Positions 24,983 through 33,354 of a DNA stretch of 64,000 bases are shown piece after piece. Source of the DNA: an uncultured Clostridia bacterium. Lineage in GTDB: Bacteria; Bacillota; Clostridia; Oscillospirales; Ruminococcaceae. Position 1 is the first letter of the stretch; each line of letters begins with the position of its first letter. The notes beneath the pieces were generated by a model, which saw nothing but the letters and a program-made list of their open reading frames with translations, made no database searches and was not told the DNA's origin. Location of the stretch: NCBI GenBank assembly GCA_947629335.1, contig CANRDI010000002.1:62001-126000 (forward strand). The letters run 5' to 3'. Position numbers and translations under genes: made by a program.

Positions 24983-25414
24983 ATGGCAAATCCTATTGAG
25001 GGAATTCTTGACGTTTCAATGAAGAAAATACGCGAAATGGTAGATGTAAACACAATTATCGGCGAGCCGATAAGCGCGGAGGGCGCGACTATCATTCCCG
25101 TATCAAAGGTTGCGTTTGGCTTTGCTTCGGGAGGCAGCGATCTGCCTGTACAAGCCGCAGAAAAATTTGCGGGTGGATCCGGCGCAGGCGTTACGGTAAA
25201 GCCCGTTGCATTTATCGTTATAAAGTCTGACGGCGACGTTCAGCTTATGGAACTCGGCGCAAAGGGAAGTCCGCTCGACGGAGTAATGGACGCGCTTCCG
25301 GGAGTTGTTGAGAAGATAAAAGCGTTTCTTGCAGATAAGAAAGCGGCAAAGGCTGAAAAGAAAGCCGCCGCGGAAAAGGAAAAAGCCGAGAAAGCGGAAA
25401 AAGCTGCGGAGTAA
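24983..25414 (+). CDS. gerW: Spore protein GerW/YtfJ family
   Basis: A 143-residue protein. The family core is clear: MKKIREMVDVNTIIGEPI, then GATIIPVSKVAFGFASGG (about 36-53), and PVAFIVIKSDGDVQLM (about 75-90). In Bacillus, YtfJ/GerW is an inner-spore protein needed for normal germination, so its presence hints at a spore-forming lineage, though some non-sporulating Clostridia keep it. The last 30 residues are an Ala/Lys/Glu-rich helix. ATG 24983 is chosen with AGGAG 8 nt upstream; an earlier in-frame ATG has no ribosome site. Confidence 0.9.
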   Translation: MANPIEGILDVSMKKIREMVDVNTIIGEPISAEGATIIPVSKVAFGFASGGSDLPVQAAEKFAGGSGAGVTVKPVAFIVIKSDGDVQLMELGAKGSPLDGVMDALPGVVEKIKAFLADKKAAKAEKKAAAEKEKAEKAEKAAE

Positions 25415-25526
25415 TTACGACAAACTGTCTGAGCAGAACAGTTAAACGCCGTTTGTTTTCTTAGGAATAATTTTCCGAAACTATCACATACTATCCGTGA
25501 AAATATTTTTGCGGAGTGTGATTATT

Positions 25527-26651
25527 ATGAAAAAAATTACATCACTAATGCTTGCGGCTGTGCTGTTTGTCGGCTGTTTTTCGGGCTTATCGGGGTCTGT
25601 GGTCTATGCGCAGAGCGCGTCGTCTGCCGTCAGTGCAATTCTTATCGAAGCTGAAACGGGAGCCGTTATAAGCGAGAAGAATGCCGACGAACGGCGGGCA
25701 ATGGCTTCTACAACGAAAATAATGACTGCAATACTGACCATTGAAGCGGGAGATCTGGACAAAGAATTTACCGTGGACAGCTATGCAATAATGGTCGAGG
25801 GAACATCTATGGGCTTACAGCAGGGCGACCGTGTGTCACGAAGGGACTTGCTGTATGGCATTTTGCTCCCTTCGGGAAATGACGCGGCAAATGCGGCGGC
25901 GGTTTCCGTGGGCGGAAGCATTTCGGCGTTTGTAAAGATGATGAACGAAAAAGCTGAAAAGCTCGGACTGAAAAACACGCGGTTCGTCACGCCGTCGGGA
26001 CTTGACGCGGACGGGCATTATACGACCGCAAGGGATTTAGCAGAACTTGCGGCATATGCAATGAAAAACGAAACGTTCCGCGAGATAGTAAGCTCGAAGT
26101 CAAAAACGCTTGAATTCGGAAATCCTCCCTATTCGCGCACACTGTACAATTCAAACAAAATGCTCTCAAAATATGACGGAGCAATAGGCATTAAAACAGG
26201 ATTTACCGACAACGCTCGTCGCTGTCTTGTATCCGCGGCGGAAAGAAACGGAGTTACGCTTATTGCCGTTACGTTGAGCGATGCGGACGACTGGAACGAC
26301 CACATTAAAATGCTCGACTACGGTTTTTCGAAAGTGAAGTCTTATCCGCTTGAAACAGGCTGTAATGCGCAGACAGCAGTAGTGGGTTCGGGAAAAACTG
26401 TCGGAGTTTTCGCCGAAAGCGCTCAGATCGCTCTTACTCCCGAAGATCGGGAGCGGCTTGAACGCAGAGTGATACTTCCGAGAATGGTTTACGGCGGCGT
26501 CGTTCAAGGGCAGGAACTCGGCGAGCTTCAGTTCGTGCTTGACGGAAAAACGGTAAAGACAGTTCCGCTTTTTGCAAGGGAAACGATCGAGGTAAAAAGC
26601 GAACTTAGTCTTTGGCAGAAAATACTGTCGTTTTTCGGGATATATGCGTGA
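25527..26651 (+). CDS. dacF: D-alanyl-D-alanine carboxypeptidase (S11, DacF-like)
   Basis: A 374-residue low-molecular-weight penicillin-binding protein that trims the terminal D-Ala of peptidoglycan stems outside the membrane. The signal peptide (MKKITSLMLAAVLFVGCFSG..VVYAQ) is cleaved near residue 28. Catalytic motifs: ASTTKIM (SxxK, about 57-63), PSGNDAANAA (SxN, about 114-123) and IKTGFT (KTG, about 220-225). A C-terminal beta domain and an amphipathic anchor (WQKILSFFGIYA) finish it. ATG 25527 fits the signal peptide best. In Clostridia, DacF-type enzymes next to gerW and scpAB are often sporulation linked. Confidence 0.93.
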   Translation: MKKITSLMLAAVLFVGCFSGLSGSVVYAQSASSAVSAILIEAETGAVISEKNADERRAMASTTKIMTAILTIEAGDLDKEFTVDSYAIMVEGTSMGLQQGDRVSRRDLLYGILLPSGNDAANAAAVSVGGSISAFVKMMNEKAEKLGLKNTRFVTPSGLDADGHYTTARDLAELAAYAMKNETFREIVSSKSKTLEFGNPPYSRTLYNSNKMLSKYDGAIGIKTGFTDNARRCLVSAAERNGVTLIAVTLSDADDWNDHIKMLDYGFSKVKSYPLETGCNAQTAVVGSGKTVGVFAESAQIALTPEDRERLERRVILPRMVYGGVVQGQELGELQFVLDGKTVKTVPLFARETIEVKSELSLWQKILSFFGIYA

Positions 26652-26672
26652 TTTTCGGAAATAAGGAGAATT

Positions 26673-27416
26673 ATGGAAGCTATCAGGATACAGAAAATAA
26701 TTGCCGAAAGCGGCTATTGTTCAAGAAGAAAAGCCGAAGAGCTTATATCCTCCGGACAAGTCACCGTAAACGGCAGGAAATGCTCGCTCGGCGATAAGGC
26801 TGACCCGCAGAATGACATTATAGCCGTATGCGGAGAAAAATTGTCCGCCGCTCTTCCTGAGCGGCGCTACATAATGCTTAACAAGCCCCGCGGATATGTG
26901 GTAACAATGAATGACGAGCAGGGCAGAAAGACCGCCGCCGAGCTTCTCGAAGGCGTAGAAGAGCGCTTTTTTTCCGTGGGAAGGCTCGACAGAAACTCCG
27001 AGGGGCTTTTGCTGTTTACAAACGACGGGCAGTTCGCAAATGAAATAACCCACCCCTCTCACCACGTCAGCAAGGTCTATCGCGTGACAATTGACGGAAA
27101 CGTCACCGACGAACAGCTTGTAAAGCTGTCGGGCGGAGTGGAGCTTGACGGCGGTGAAATGACAATGCCGTGTAAAGTTGAGGTCATTTCGGAAGAACAA
27201 GAGCGAACGGTATTGCGGTTTGTGATAAAGCAGGGACTTAACAGGCAGATACGAAGAATGTGCGAAGCGGTAGGTCTTCAAGTCGGCAGACTTCGCAGAA
27301 CAGCCATAGGCGGCGTAAAACTCGGAATGTTAAAGCCGGGCGAATGGCGCGATCTTACAAAAGAAGAACTTCGCATACTGCGCTCGTCAATAGGCAAAGG
27401 GAGAAACAAAAGATAA
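26673..27416 (+). CDS. rluB: 23S rRNA pseudouridine synthase, RluB/RsuA family
   Basis: A 247-residue enzyme. An N-terminal S4 RNA-binding domain (RIQKIIAESGYCSRRKAEEL, about 5-24) is followed by the catalytic core: LNKPRGYVVT, VGRLDRNSEGLLLFTNDG (catalytic Asp about 110) and LNRQIRRMCEAVG. The gene order scpB-DUF2953-gerW-dacF-rluB is conserved in Clostridia and favours RluB. TAAGGAG precedes the ATG, 21 nt after the dacF stop. Confidence 0.93.
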   Translation: MEAIRIQKIIAESGYCSRRKAEELISSGQVTVNGRKCSLGDKADPQNDIIAVCGEKLSAALPERRYIMLNKPRGYVVTMNDEQGRKTAAELLEGVEERFFSVGRLDRNSEGLLLFTNDGQFANEITHPSHHVSKVYRVTIDGNVTDEQLVKLSGGVELDGGEMTMPCKVEVISEEQERTVLRFVIKQGLNRQIRRMCEAVGLQVGRLRRTAIGGVKLGMLKPGEWRDLTKEELRILRSSIGKGRNKR

Positions 27417-27430
27417 CGGTTCAAAAGTTT

Positions 27431-27751
27431 ATGATAGAAATTATTCAGAATAAGGAAAATCTCGATAAGATAGAGTTTATTGCAAGGGATAAAGACGAAG
27501 AACTCGGACGAATTGCGGGAAGGCTCGACGGGCTTGATACTTTCGTCATTGACGAGCTTTCGTGCGGCGAGTTTATGGCGGACGGACTTATCCGCGCGAT
27601 ACTGAATATGATGAGCCTTCACGGTATAGACAGGGCAAGGTTCGAGCTGCCCGAAAAAACCGAACTGTTAAGGCGGCTGCGCTTTATCGGCGATAAGCCC
27701 GAAATCGAGAGCATTGAAGCGTTTTTCGCGGGCGGCTGCGGAGAGCATTGA
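27431..27751 (+). CDS. Small unknown protein, possibly a GNAT-fold remnant
   Basis: A 106-residue protein starting MIEIIQNKENLDKIEFIARD, 14 nt after rluB. It has no motif I can assign firmly. The middle (FMADGLIRAILNMMSLHGID) and end (ELLRRLRFIGDKPEIESIEAFFAG) recall the last two helices and strands of GNAT acetyltransferases, where a short acceptor-side domain is common, but the acetyl-CoA P-loop (Q/RxxGxG/A) is not visible. Ribosome site weak; probably coupled to rluB. Confidence 0.55.
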   Translation: MIEIIQNKENLDKIEFIARDKDEELGRIAGRLDGLDTFVIDELSCGEFMADGLIRAILNMMSLHGIDRARFELPEKTELLRRLRFIGDKPEIESIEAFFAGGCGEH

Positions 27752-27781
27752 ACGCGCAAACCGCGCCGAGTAGGAGAAAAT

Positions 27782-27817
27782 ATGGCTTTTGTAAACGAGC
27801 GGCTGTCCTCTGCGTAA
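27782..27817 (+). other. Eleven-codon leader in frame with the next gene
   Basis: ATG 27782 has a good ribosome site (TAGGAG) and encodes MAFVNERLSSA, then TAA (27815-27817). The next codon is the ATG of the downstream gene in the same frame. It is either the true N-terminus of that protein cut by a nonsense mutation, or a small upstream peptide that sets up reinitiation. Confidence 0.6.
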
Positions 27818-28186
27818 ATGGAAGAATTTACAAATTACGGCATTAAGCACCCGATCTCCGGAGAAATTCTGAAGCCTTATTTTTGGACGGCGGATAAAGA
27901 GCGAAACGCTTATCTTATAGATGTTGGCGCTTATCACGACCTTTCTGAAGAACAATTGTTCGTTTTTATTTATAATTCGGGAATTTTCTTGTTTAAGCTT
28001 AAAATGAGCGAAATCAGTGCAACCTCGAAAGCGTGGCGGTTTGTAAATTTTAAACCGCTGAACAATTCGGACTTGATCTGTGAAAAACAGCTTATGGCGG
28101 TCTTTAAGGAGGCTCTGACAGAATATAAATACAACGGGCTTCCTTCCGAGTATAAACAGCAGTATATAATGAAAATAGAATTTTGA
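27818..28186 (+). CDS. Hypothetical protein (122 residues), probably N-terminally interrupted
   Basis: I do not recognise a family. The protein is soluble, with aromatic-rich stretches (KPYFWTADKERNAYLIDVG, QLFVFIYNSGIFLFKLK, KAWRFVNFKPL) suggesting a compact alpha/beta fold. No ribosome site directly precedes ATG 27818; translation would depend on the upstream 11-codon frame, separated only by a TAA. Restoring that codon would give a 134-residue protein beginning MAFVNER. A terminator follows 2 nt after the stop, so this ends the long scpAB-rluB run. Confidence 0.6.
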   Translation: MEEFTNYGIKHPISGEILKPYFWTADKERNAYLIDVGAYHDLSEEQLFVFIYNSGIFLFKLKMSEISATSKAWRFVNFKPLNNSDLICEKQLMAVFKEALTEYKYNGLPSEYKQQYIMKIEF

Positions 28187-28188
28187 CG

Positions 28189-28216
28189 AGCCGAGATGTC
28201 GGCTCTTGTTTTTATG
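28189..28216 (+). terminator. Intrinsic terminator
   Basis: Stem GAGCCGA / TCGGCTC with a 4-nt loop, followed by TTGTTTTTA. Confidence 0.85.
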
Positions 28217-28285
28217 CGGATTGCACAAAAATTTGAATATAAATTCCAACAAAACGTAAAAAAATAGTTTAATGAAAAAAATGCC

Positions 28286-28314
28286 TTGTTATTTGGCGAA
28301 AGATGTTGTATAAT
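28286..28314 (+). promoter_or_regulatory. Promoter of the transcarboxylase-like operon
   Basis: TTGTTA (28286-28291), 17-nt spacer, TATAAT (28309-28314). The leader carries a small inverted repeat GAAATT / AATTTC (28342-28359) before AGGAGG. Confidence 0.78.
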
Positions 28315-28391
28315 TAACGTGGATATTTTTGTGAGCCAATGGAAATTTATTACAATTTCATAGGGTTCATATTTAAAATAGGAGGAAGATT

Positions 28392-29717
28392 ATGGCATTG
28401 AAAAAGACGTTGGCTGAAATGGAACAAAGCGTTCCCGAAAGCGAAACGAGAAAAATGCTCGGCAGTTTTTTCGACGAGGGAACTTTCGTTGAAACTGACA
28501 AGTTTTTGTCTGCTGACGGCGAGCAAAGCTCCGTTGTGACGGGGCGCGGCGAGGTCTGCGGCGATAGCGTGTTTGTTTTCGCGCAGGACGTTAGCGTGAA
28601 AGGCGGCGCAGTCAATAAGGCGGCGGCTCTGAAGATAAAGCGCGTGTACGAGCTTGCGGCGAAGGCGGGTTGCCCCGTTGTGGGATTTTACGACTCCAAG
28701 GGCGGCGATATTGCCGAGGGCGCGGGCGTTCTGGCGGATTACAGGGATATTCTCACCGCGTCGGCAAGGCTTTCGGGAGTTGTCCCGCAGATTGCCGTTA
28801 TAACGGGCGTTTGCGCGGGCTGCGCGGCAATGCTGGCGGCGACCGCGGATATAGTTATAGCGACCGAGAAAAGCGAGCTGTTTTTGACCGCTCCGTTCAA
28901 CAATGCGGACGGCAAGCTTGCGGGCGCTGGTACTGCCGAAAATGCGGCGAAAGCGGGCGTTTGCCAAATTTTAGCAAAGGACAACGCCGACGCTGTTAAT
29001 AAAGCGAAACTTCTTGCGGCAATGCTTCCGCAGAACAATCTTACCGAGGCGAACTACTTTATAGACGCGGAGAAGTCCGACGGGAATATAACCGCCTCTT
29101 TAAAAGGCATTGACCTTGTTTCGGCGTTTGCGGACAAGGGCACTGTGTGTGAGCTTGGTGAAAAATTCGGTTCGGCGGCTGTAACGGCTATTGCCGCGGT
29201 AAATTCCTCCACGATCGCATTTGTCACTACCGACAGGGCTGAAAAGCTGACCGCTGCGGACTGCGCGAAGATTGCGCGGTTTGTAGAGTTTGCGGACGCA
29301 TTTTCAATTCCCGTTGTGACAATGGTCAATACCGAGGGATTTGCGGGCAGCAGCGCGGCAGAGCTTGCGGGAAGCGTCCGCGACTGCGCAAGACTGGCTC
29401 AGGTGTACGCAAATGCCACCACCGCGAAAATAAATCTTATTACCGGCAAGGCTTACGGCGCGGCGGCAGTGGCGTTCGCGGGTGCGGACACGGCGATAGC
29501 TCTTGAAAACGCCGAAATCTCGCCTATGAATCCTGAGGCTCTCGCGGTATTTGCAGGGGAAACCGATATTTCCGCATTTGCGGCGGCGGCAGCAGGCATG
29601 GTGGATCAAGTTGTCGAGGCTGAAAACGCTTATGAGGCGGTATATAGCGCATTGCAGGTATATATAGGCAAGCGCGAGGACGCTCCCCATAGAAAACACG
29701 CGAATTTGTCGCTTTGA
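28392..29717 (+). CDS. Carboxyl transferase of the acyl-CoA carboxylase beta family (divergent, short)
   Basis: A 441-residue biotin-dependent carboxyltransferase with two crotonase-fold halves. N-half signatures: GGAVNKAAALKIKRVYELA, YDSKGGDIAEGAGVLADY and VITGVCAGCAAMLAATAD. C-half: FADAFSIPVVTMVNTEGFAG and INLITGKAYGAAAVAFAG. It is about 70 residues shorter than PccB or MmdA proteins and rich in Ala/Cys. With the following biotin carrier and OadA-like gene it forms the set of a transcarboxylase (12S, 1.3S, 5S subunits) moving CO2 between a CoA ester such as methylmalonyl-CoA and pyruvate. The actual CoA substrate cannot be read off. Confidence 0.8.
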   Translation: MALKKTLAEMEQSVPESETRKMLGSFFDEGTFVETDKFLSADGEQSSVVTGRGEVCGDSVFVFAQDVSVKGGAVNKAAALKIKRVYELAAKAGCPVVGFYDSKGGDIAEGAGVLADYRDILTASARLSGVVPQIAVITGVCAGCAAMLAATADIVIATEKSELFLTAPFNNADGKLAGAGTAENAAKAGVCQILAKDNADAVNKAKLLAAMLPQNNLTEANYFIDAEKSDGNITASLKGIDLVSAFADKGTVCELGEKFGSAAVTAIAAVNSSTIAFVTTDRAEKLTAADCAKIARFVEFADAFSIPVVTMVNTEGFAGSSAAELAGSVRDCARLAQVYANATTAKINLITGKAYGAAAVAFAGADTAIALENAEISPMNPEALAVFAGETDISAFAAAAAGMVDQVVEAENAYEAVYSALQVYIGKREDAPHRKHANLSL

Positions 29718-29742
29718 TTAAAATACAGAAAGGTAAATAACT

Positions 29743-30099
29743 ATGAAAAATTATGTAATAACAGTAAACGGCACAGCTTATGACGTAACCGTTGAGGAAA
29801 ACGGCGAGGGCGCAGCGCCCGCTGCCGCTCCCAAAGCAGCTCCCAAGGCTGCCGCTCCCAAAAAGGCGGCTGCTCCCGCAGCAGGCGGAACTCCCATAAA
29901 CGCTCCTATGAGAGGAACTATCGTTGACATAAAGGTAAAGGTCGGCGATAAGGTAACAAACGGAACGGTCGTAGCTGTACTTGAAGCTATGAAAATGGAA
30001 AATGACATTGTTTGCGATAAGGACGGCACAGTTGCGGCTGTTCTCGTAAACAAGGGCGACGCTATTGAAACAGGCGCGGCTGTTATCACTATCAATTAA
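29743..30099 (+). CDS. Biotin carboxyl carrier protein of the transcarboxylase-like operon
   Basis: A 118-residue carrier. An N-terminal strand region (KNYVITVNGTAYDVTVEE) is followed by a flexible Ala/Pro/Lys linker (about 30-50) and a C-terminal biotinyl domain with VLEAMKMENDI (about 83-93); the Lys between the two Met is biotinylated. This carrier resembles the gamma/1.3S type of decarboxylases and transcarboxylases, distinct from the AccB at 49.6-50.1 kb. It has its own ribosome site (AAAGG) and sits 25 nt after the carboxyltransferase. Confidence 0.93.
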   Translation: MKNYVITVNGTAYDVTVEENGEGAAPAAAPKAAPKAAAPKKAAAPAAGGTPINAPMRGTIVDIKVKVGDKVTNGTVVAVLEAMKMENDIVCDKDGTVAAVLVNKGDAIETGAAVITIN

Positions 30100-30119
30100 G
30101 GACAATTAAGGAGAAACTT

Positions 30120-31523
30120 ATGGCTAAATTGAAAATTACGGAAACTGTTCTCCGCGACGCTCATCAGAGCCTTCTCGCTACGAGAATGTCCATTGATGAT
30201 ATGCGCCCTATTCTTCCCGCTCTCGATAAGGTCGGATTTTATTCGGCGGAGTGCTGGGGCGGCGCGACGTTCGATTCGTGCATACGCTTCTTAAATGAAG
30301 ACCCGTGGGAAAGACTTCGTATCATCAGAAAAGAAATGCCGAACACAAAGCTCCAGATGCTGTTCAGAGGACAGAATATGCTCGGCTATCGCCACTATGC
30401 GGACGACTTGGTAGAATATTTCGTTCAGAAGTCTATAGCAAACGGCATTGACATAATCAGAATTTTCGATGCATTAAACGATATCAGAAACCTTGAAACC
30501 GCTATCAAAGCGGCGAAAAAAGAAAACGGACACGCTCAGGTCGCTATTTCGTACACAACGGGCGAAGTTTTCACTCACGAGTATTATATGAATTATGCTA
30601 AACAGGTCGAGAGCGCGGGTGCTGATTCGATCTGCATAAAGGATATGGCGGCATTGCTCACGCCTTACGAGGCTGAAACGCTCGTTAAGGATCTTAAAAG
30701 TGCAGTTAAAATTCCTATCCAGCTTCACACTCACTATACGTCCGGTCTTGCTTCGATGTGCATATTAAAGGCAGTTGAGGCAGGCGTCGATATGGTCGAT
30801 ACTGCGATGTCGCCGCTGGCGCTCGGAACATCTCACGCGCCTACCGAGTCGATAGTAGCTACGTTTATGGGAACGGAATACGATACGGGAATTGACCTTG
30901 TGGCTCTCGGAGAGATAAGAGAGTACTTTATGGGACTTCGCAAGAAGTATATCGACAGCGGTCTGCTTGACCCGTCGATGCTTGCGACCAACACAAAGGC
31001 ACTTATTTATCAGGTTCCCGGAGGAATGCTCTCAAACCTGCTCTCACAGTTAAAGCAGGCAGGAAAGGCAGATCAGCTTGAAGAAGTTCTCAAAGAAGTT
31101 CCGCGCGTCCGTAAGGATTCGGGCTTCCCGCCTCTCGTTACGCCCACTTCGCAGATTGTCGGAACTCAGGCTGTATTCAACGTTATTACCGGTGAGCGCT
31201 ATAAGACCGTAACCAAGGAGTTTAAGGGCATGGTCAAGGGCGAATACGGAAAAACGCCTGTTGAAATCGACCCTGAGTTCAGAAAGAAGATACTCGGCGC
31301 AGAAGAGCCTATAACTTGCCGTCCCGCAGACCTGCTCGAACCTGAGTTTGAGACAATGAAAGAAGAGGCGAAGGAATGGTGCGACGGGTCGTCGGTTGAG
31401 GATATACTCACTTACGCGATGTTCCCGAAAGTTGCTCCGAAGTTCTTTGAGACCCGCCGCGACAAGAAGCTCGGCATTGACGCCGATCATGCGGATAAGA
31501 AGAATAAAGTTCATCCTGTTTGA
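30120..31523 (+). CDS. Pyruvate/oxaloacetate carboxyltransferase (OadA / PycB-type, 5S-like)
   Basis: A 467-residue TIM-barrel carboxyltransferase. Signatures: TVLRDAHQSLLATRM (10-24) with the metal-binding Asp, ECWGGATFD, FRGQNMLGYRHYADD, the catalytic Lys in ICIKDMAALLTP (about 171-182) and the metal His pair in IQLHTHYTSG (about 199-208). It ends without a fused biotin domain, which is supplied by the preceding gene. It transfers CO2 between biotin and pyruvate/oxaloacetate. No oadB-type sodium pump subunit and no biotin carboxylase accompany it, favouring a transcarboxylase over a pump or a pyruvate carboxylase. Confidence 0.9.
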   Translation: MAKLKITETVLRDAHQSLLATRMSIDDMRPILPALDKVGFYSAECWGGATFDSCIRFLNEDPWERLRIIRKEMPNTKLQMLFRGQNMLGYRHYADDLVEYFVQKSIANGIDIIRIFDALNDIRNLETAIKAAKKENGHAQVAISYTTGEVFTHEYYMNYAKQVESAGADSICIKDMAALLTPYEAETLVKDLKSAVKIPIQLHTHYTSGLASMCILKAVEAGVDMVDTAMSPLALGTSHAPTESIVATFMGTEYDTGIDLVALGEIREYFMGLRKKYIDSGLLDPSMLATNTKALIYQVPGGMLSNLLSQLKQAGKADQLEEVLKEVPRVRKDSGFPPLVTPTSQIVGTQAVFNVITGERYKTVTKEFKGMVKGEYGKTPVEIDPEFRKKILGAEEPITCRPADLLEPEFETMKEEAKEWCDGSSVEDILTYAMFPKVAPKFFETRRDKKLGIDADHADKKNKVHPV

Positions 31524-31535
31524 TGACAATAAATT

Positions 31536-31581
31536 GCGCGTTCCGTTTGCAGGCTCAAAGTCTGTAAACGGAGCGCTTTTT
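31536..31581 (+). terminator. Intrinsic terminator of the transcarboxylase-like operon
   Basis: A long imperfect stem: GCGCGTTCCGTTTGCAG pairs with CTGTAAACGGAGCGC (one G-T pair and a small bulge), then TTTTT. Confidence 0.88.
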
Positions 31582-31849
31582 CATTTGCCTGATAACAGCA
31601 TGCGTTCGTCATTTCCCAAGTTTCACAGAATATACAAATTTTGTTGTGGAAAATGTAAAATCGTCAGAATACACAAAAGAAAAGTTACAAATCAGTTACA
31701 TTTGACATCTGAAAGTGATAGTTTTTTAAGTAAAAAGTGAAAGTTTTATGAAAACGTGATGAAAATAAGCGTTTATGTACTATAAAATATTAAAGTAAAA
31801 TTTAAGTTATAAAGTAAAAAATGTGGCAAAATAAACAATTAGATATTCG

Positions 31850-31873
31850 TGAAAACGTTTACTAAAAGCGCTT
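31850..31873 (+). promoter_or_regulatory. Tandem LacI/CcpA-type operators
   Basis: TGAAAACGTTTACT (31850-31863) fits the catabolite-response consensus TGNAANCGNWNNCW, and a second palindromic core AAGCGCTT (31866-31873) follows. Both lie 24 nt or more upstream of the -35 box of the sugar importer operon. Either CcpA or a specific LacI-family regulator could bind. The rest of the 31582-32032 gap is AT-rich without other recognisable content apart from the promoter and leader hairpins. Confidence 0.6.
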
Positions 31874-31896
31874 GGAAAAAAATTATAAAAAAATAC

Positions 31897-31925
31897 TTGC
31901 AAAAGTTAAAAAAATATGTTAAACT
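31897..31925 (+). promoter_or_regulatory. Promoter of the sugar ABC importer operon
   Basis: TTGCAA (31897-31902), 17-nt spacer, extended -10 TGT-TAAACT (31920-31925). Confidence 0.65.
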
Positions 31926-31971
31926 AACTATGTAAACGAGCAGCGATTTGTATCGCAATCGGCTCGGTATT

Positions 31972-32007
31972 GCCTTTCGGACGTATTCATAAGGAATACG
32001 AAAAGGC
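31972..32007 (+). promoter_or_regulatory. Structured leader hairpin before the binding-protein gene
   Basis: A nested stem: GCCTTT .. AAAGGC outside, CGTATTC-ataag-GAATACG inside. It ends about 10 nt before TAGGAGG. A smaller stem GCGAT/ATCGC is at 31943-31956. Such 5' hairpins often stabilise abundant binding-protein mRNA. Confidence 0.55.
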
Positions 32008-32032
32008 TTATAACATTTAGGAGGAAAATCCA

Positions 32033-33328
32033 ATGAAGAAAAGAATATTGGCAGGAGTTTTAGCTTCTGCGGCTGCTTTGACAGCAGTATCATTTTCCGG
32101 CTGTGCCAAGACTTACAGCGATGAGGAAACACTGACTATCCTTGCATGGTCAGGAAATACCGACGTTCAGCCTATGATCGACTTCTTCTGCGAGCAGACA
32201 GGCGTTGATAAGGGAAGGATCAAGTGGGCGCATGTAGGTTCTAAGGGTGAAGAAGCTCGTGATCAGTATACGACTCACCTTGACGGCGATCAGGACGCAG
32301 ACATAATCTTCTGCGACGCTGAGTGGACGCCCGTATATACCAACAGCGACTATACTGCTCCGCTTTCTGAAATAGGCATTGATAAGAGCGCTTATGCGGA
32401 CGCTTTCGAGTATACTCTTAACCTCGGAACAAGTGACAGCGGCGAGTTCAAGGGCGTTTCATGGCAGGCTACTCCCGGCGGATTTGTTTACAGAGCAGAC
32501 TATGCTGAGCAGTATCTTGGAGTTAAAACTCCCGACGAGATGCAGGAACTTGTAAAAGACTGGCCTACCTTTGAGCAGACAGCAGCTAAGCTCTATGCTG
32601 AGCATCAGGTTGCTCTCTGTGCTTCCGAGGGCGGTCTCTGGCAGATAATGCAGTGCCAGATGCCTCAGCCTTGGGTAGTTAACGGAAAGCTCGAAGTAAA
32701 CGACTTTGCTAAGCAGTTTATCCAGACTGCTAAGGATTATGTTGACAAGGGCTATGTTTCAAAGGCTACTCAGTGGCAGGATGACGAATGGTATCCTACC
32801 GTTCAGCAGGGTAAGGCTTTGGGTGACTTCGCTCCTACATGGGGTCTTACAAACGGCGACGGTACTATAGCTAAGAACTTCTCCGGCGGTACTGACGGCG
32901 TTATGGGTCTTTGCGAAGGTCCCGCAAGATATTACTGGGGCGGCACATTCATGCAGGTAACCAAGAAGTGCAACACAAAAGACCTCGCTAAACAGTGGAT
33001 CGAGTTCTACACCGTAAACGCTGATACGATGAAGGCTTATTCAAAGGAAACCGGCGACTTCGTAAACAACAAGAAGGTTATGGATGAGCTTTCTAAGGAC
33101 ACAAGCCTTACTAACCCCATGTACAAAGACGGTATTCACCAGTTCGGCGTTCTCTGCAAGGCTGTTGAGGGCATCAACATTACAGCTTCCGAGTATGACT
33201 CTGTAATCAAGGGCGCATTCAACGAAGCAGTTCAGGGCTATGCTGTTAAGGGCACAACTTCTTCTGTTGACGCAGTTATCGAGGCGTTCAAGAACAAGGT
33301 AGCAGAAAAGTACAAGGATATTGTTTAA
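32033..33328 (+). CDS. Sugar ABC transporter substrate-binding lipoprotein
   Basis: A 431-residue extracellular solute-binding protein of the family 1 (MalE/UgpB) type. A lipoprotein signal peptide with lipobox (VSFSGC, Cys about 24) anchors it to the outer face of the membrane. Family features: LTILAWSGNTDVQPMIDFF, DADIIFCDAEWTP and KQWIEFYTVNADTMKAYSK. Codon use is richer in GCT, AAG and CTT than in neighbouring genes, as expected for a highly expressed protein. A preceding hairpin and a following attenuator fit high expression. The sugar is not identifiable. Confidence 0.93.
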   Translation: MKKRILAGVLASAAALTAVSFSGCAKTYSDEETLTILAWSGNTDVQPMIDFFCEQTGVDKGRIKWAHVGSKGEEARDQYTTHLDGDQDADIIFCDAEWTPVYTNSDYTAPLSEIGIDKSAYADAFEYTLNLGTSDSGEFKGVSWQATPGGFVYRADYAEQYLGVKTPDEMQELVKDWPTFEQTAAKLYAEHQVALCASEGGLWQIMQCQMPQPWVVNGKLEVNDFAKQFIQTAKDYVDKGYVSKATQWQDDEWYPTVQQGKALGDFAPTWGLTNGDGTIAKNFSGGTDGVMGLCEGPARYYWGGTFMQVTKKCNTKDLAKQWIEFYTVNADTMKAYSKETGDFVNNKKVMDELSKDTSLTNPMYKDGIHQFGVLCKAVEGINITASEYDSVIKGAFNEAVQGYAVKGTTSSVDAVIEAFKNKVAEKYKDIV

Positions 33329-33354
33329 TTACAATAAGGTATAATCGGTTTTTG

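Noticed and set aside
26721-27281. 186-codon minus-strand frame inside rluB
   Set aside because: Antisense shadow of an intact RluB with all its motifs; no ribosome site and no recognisable domain.
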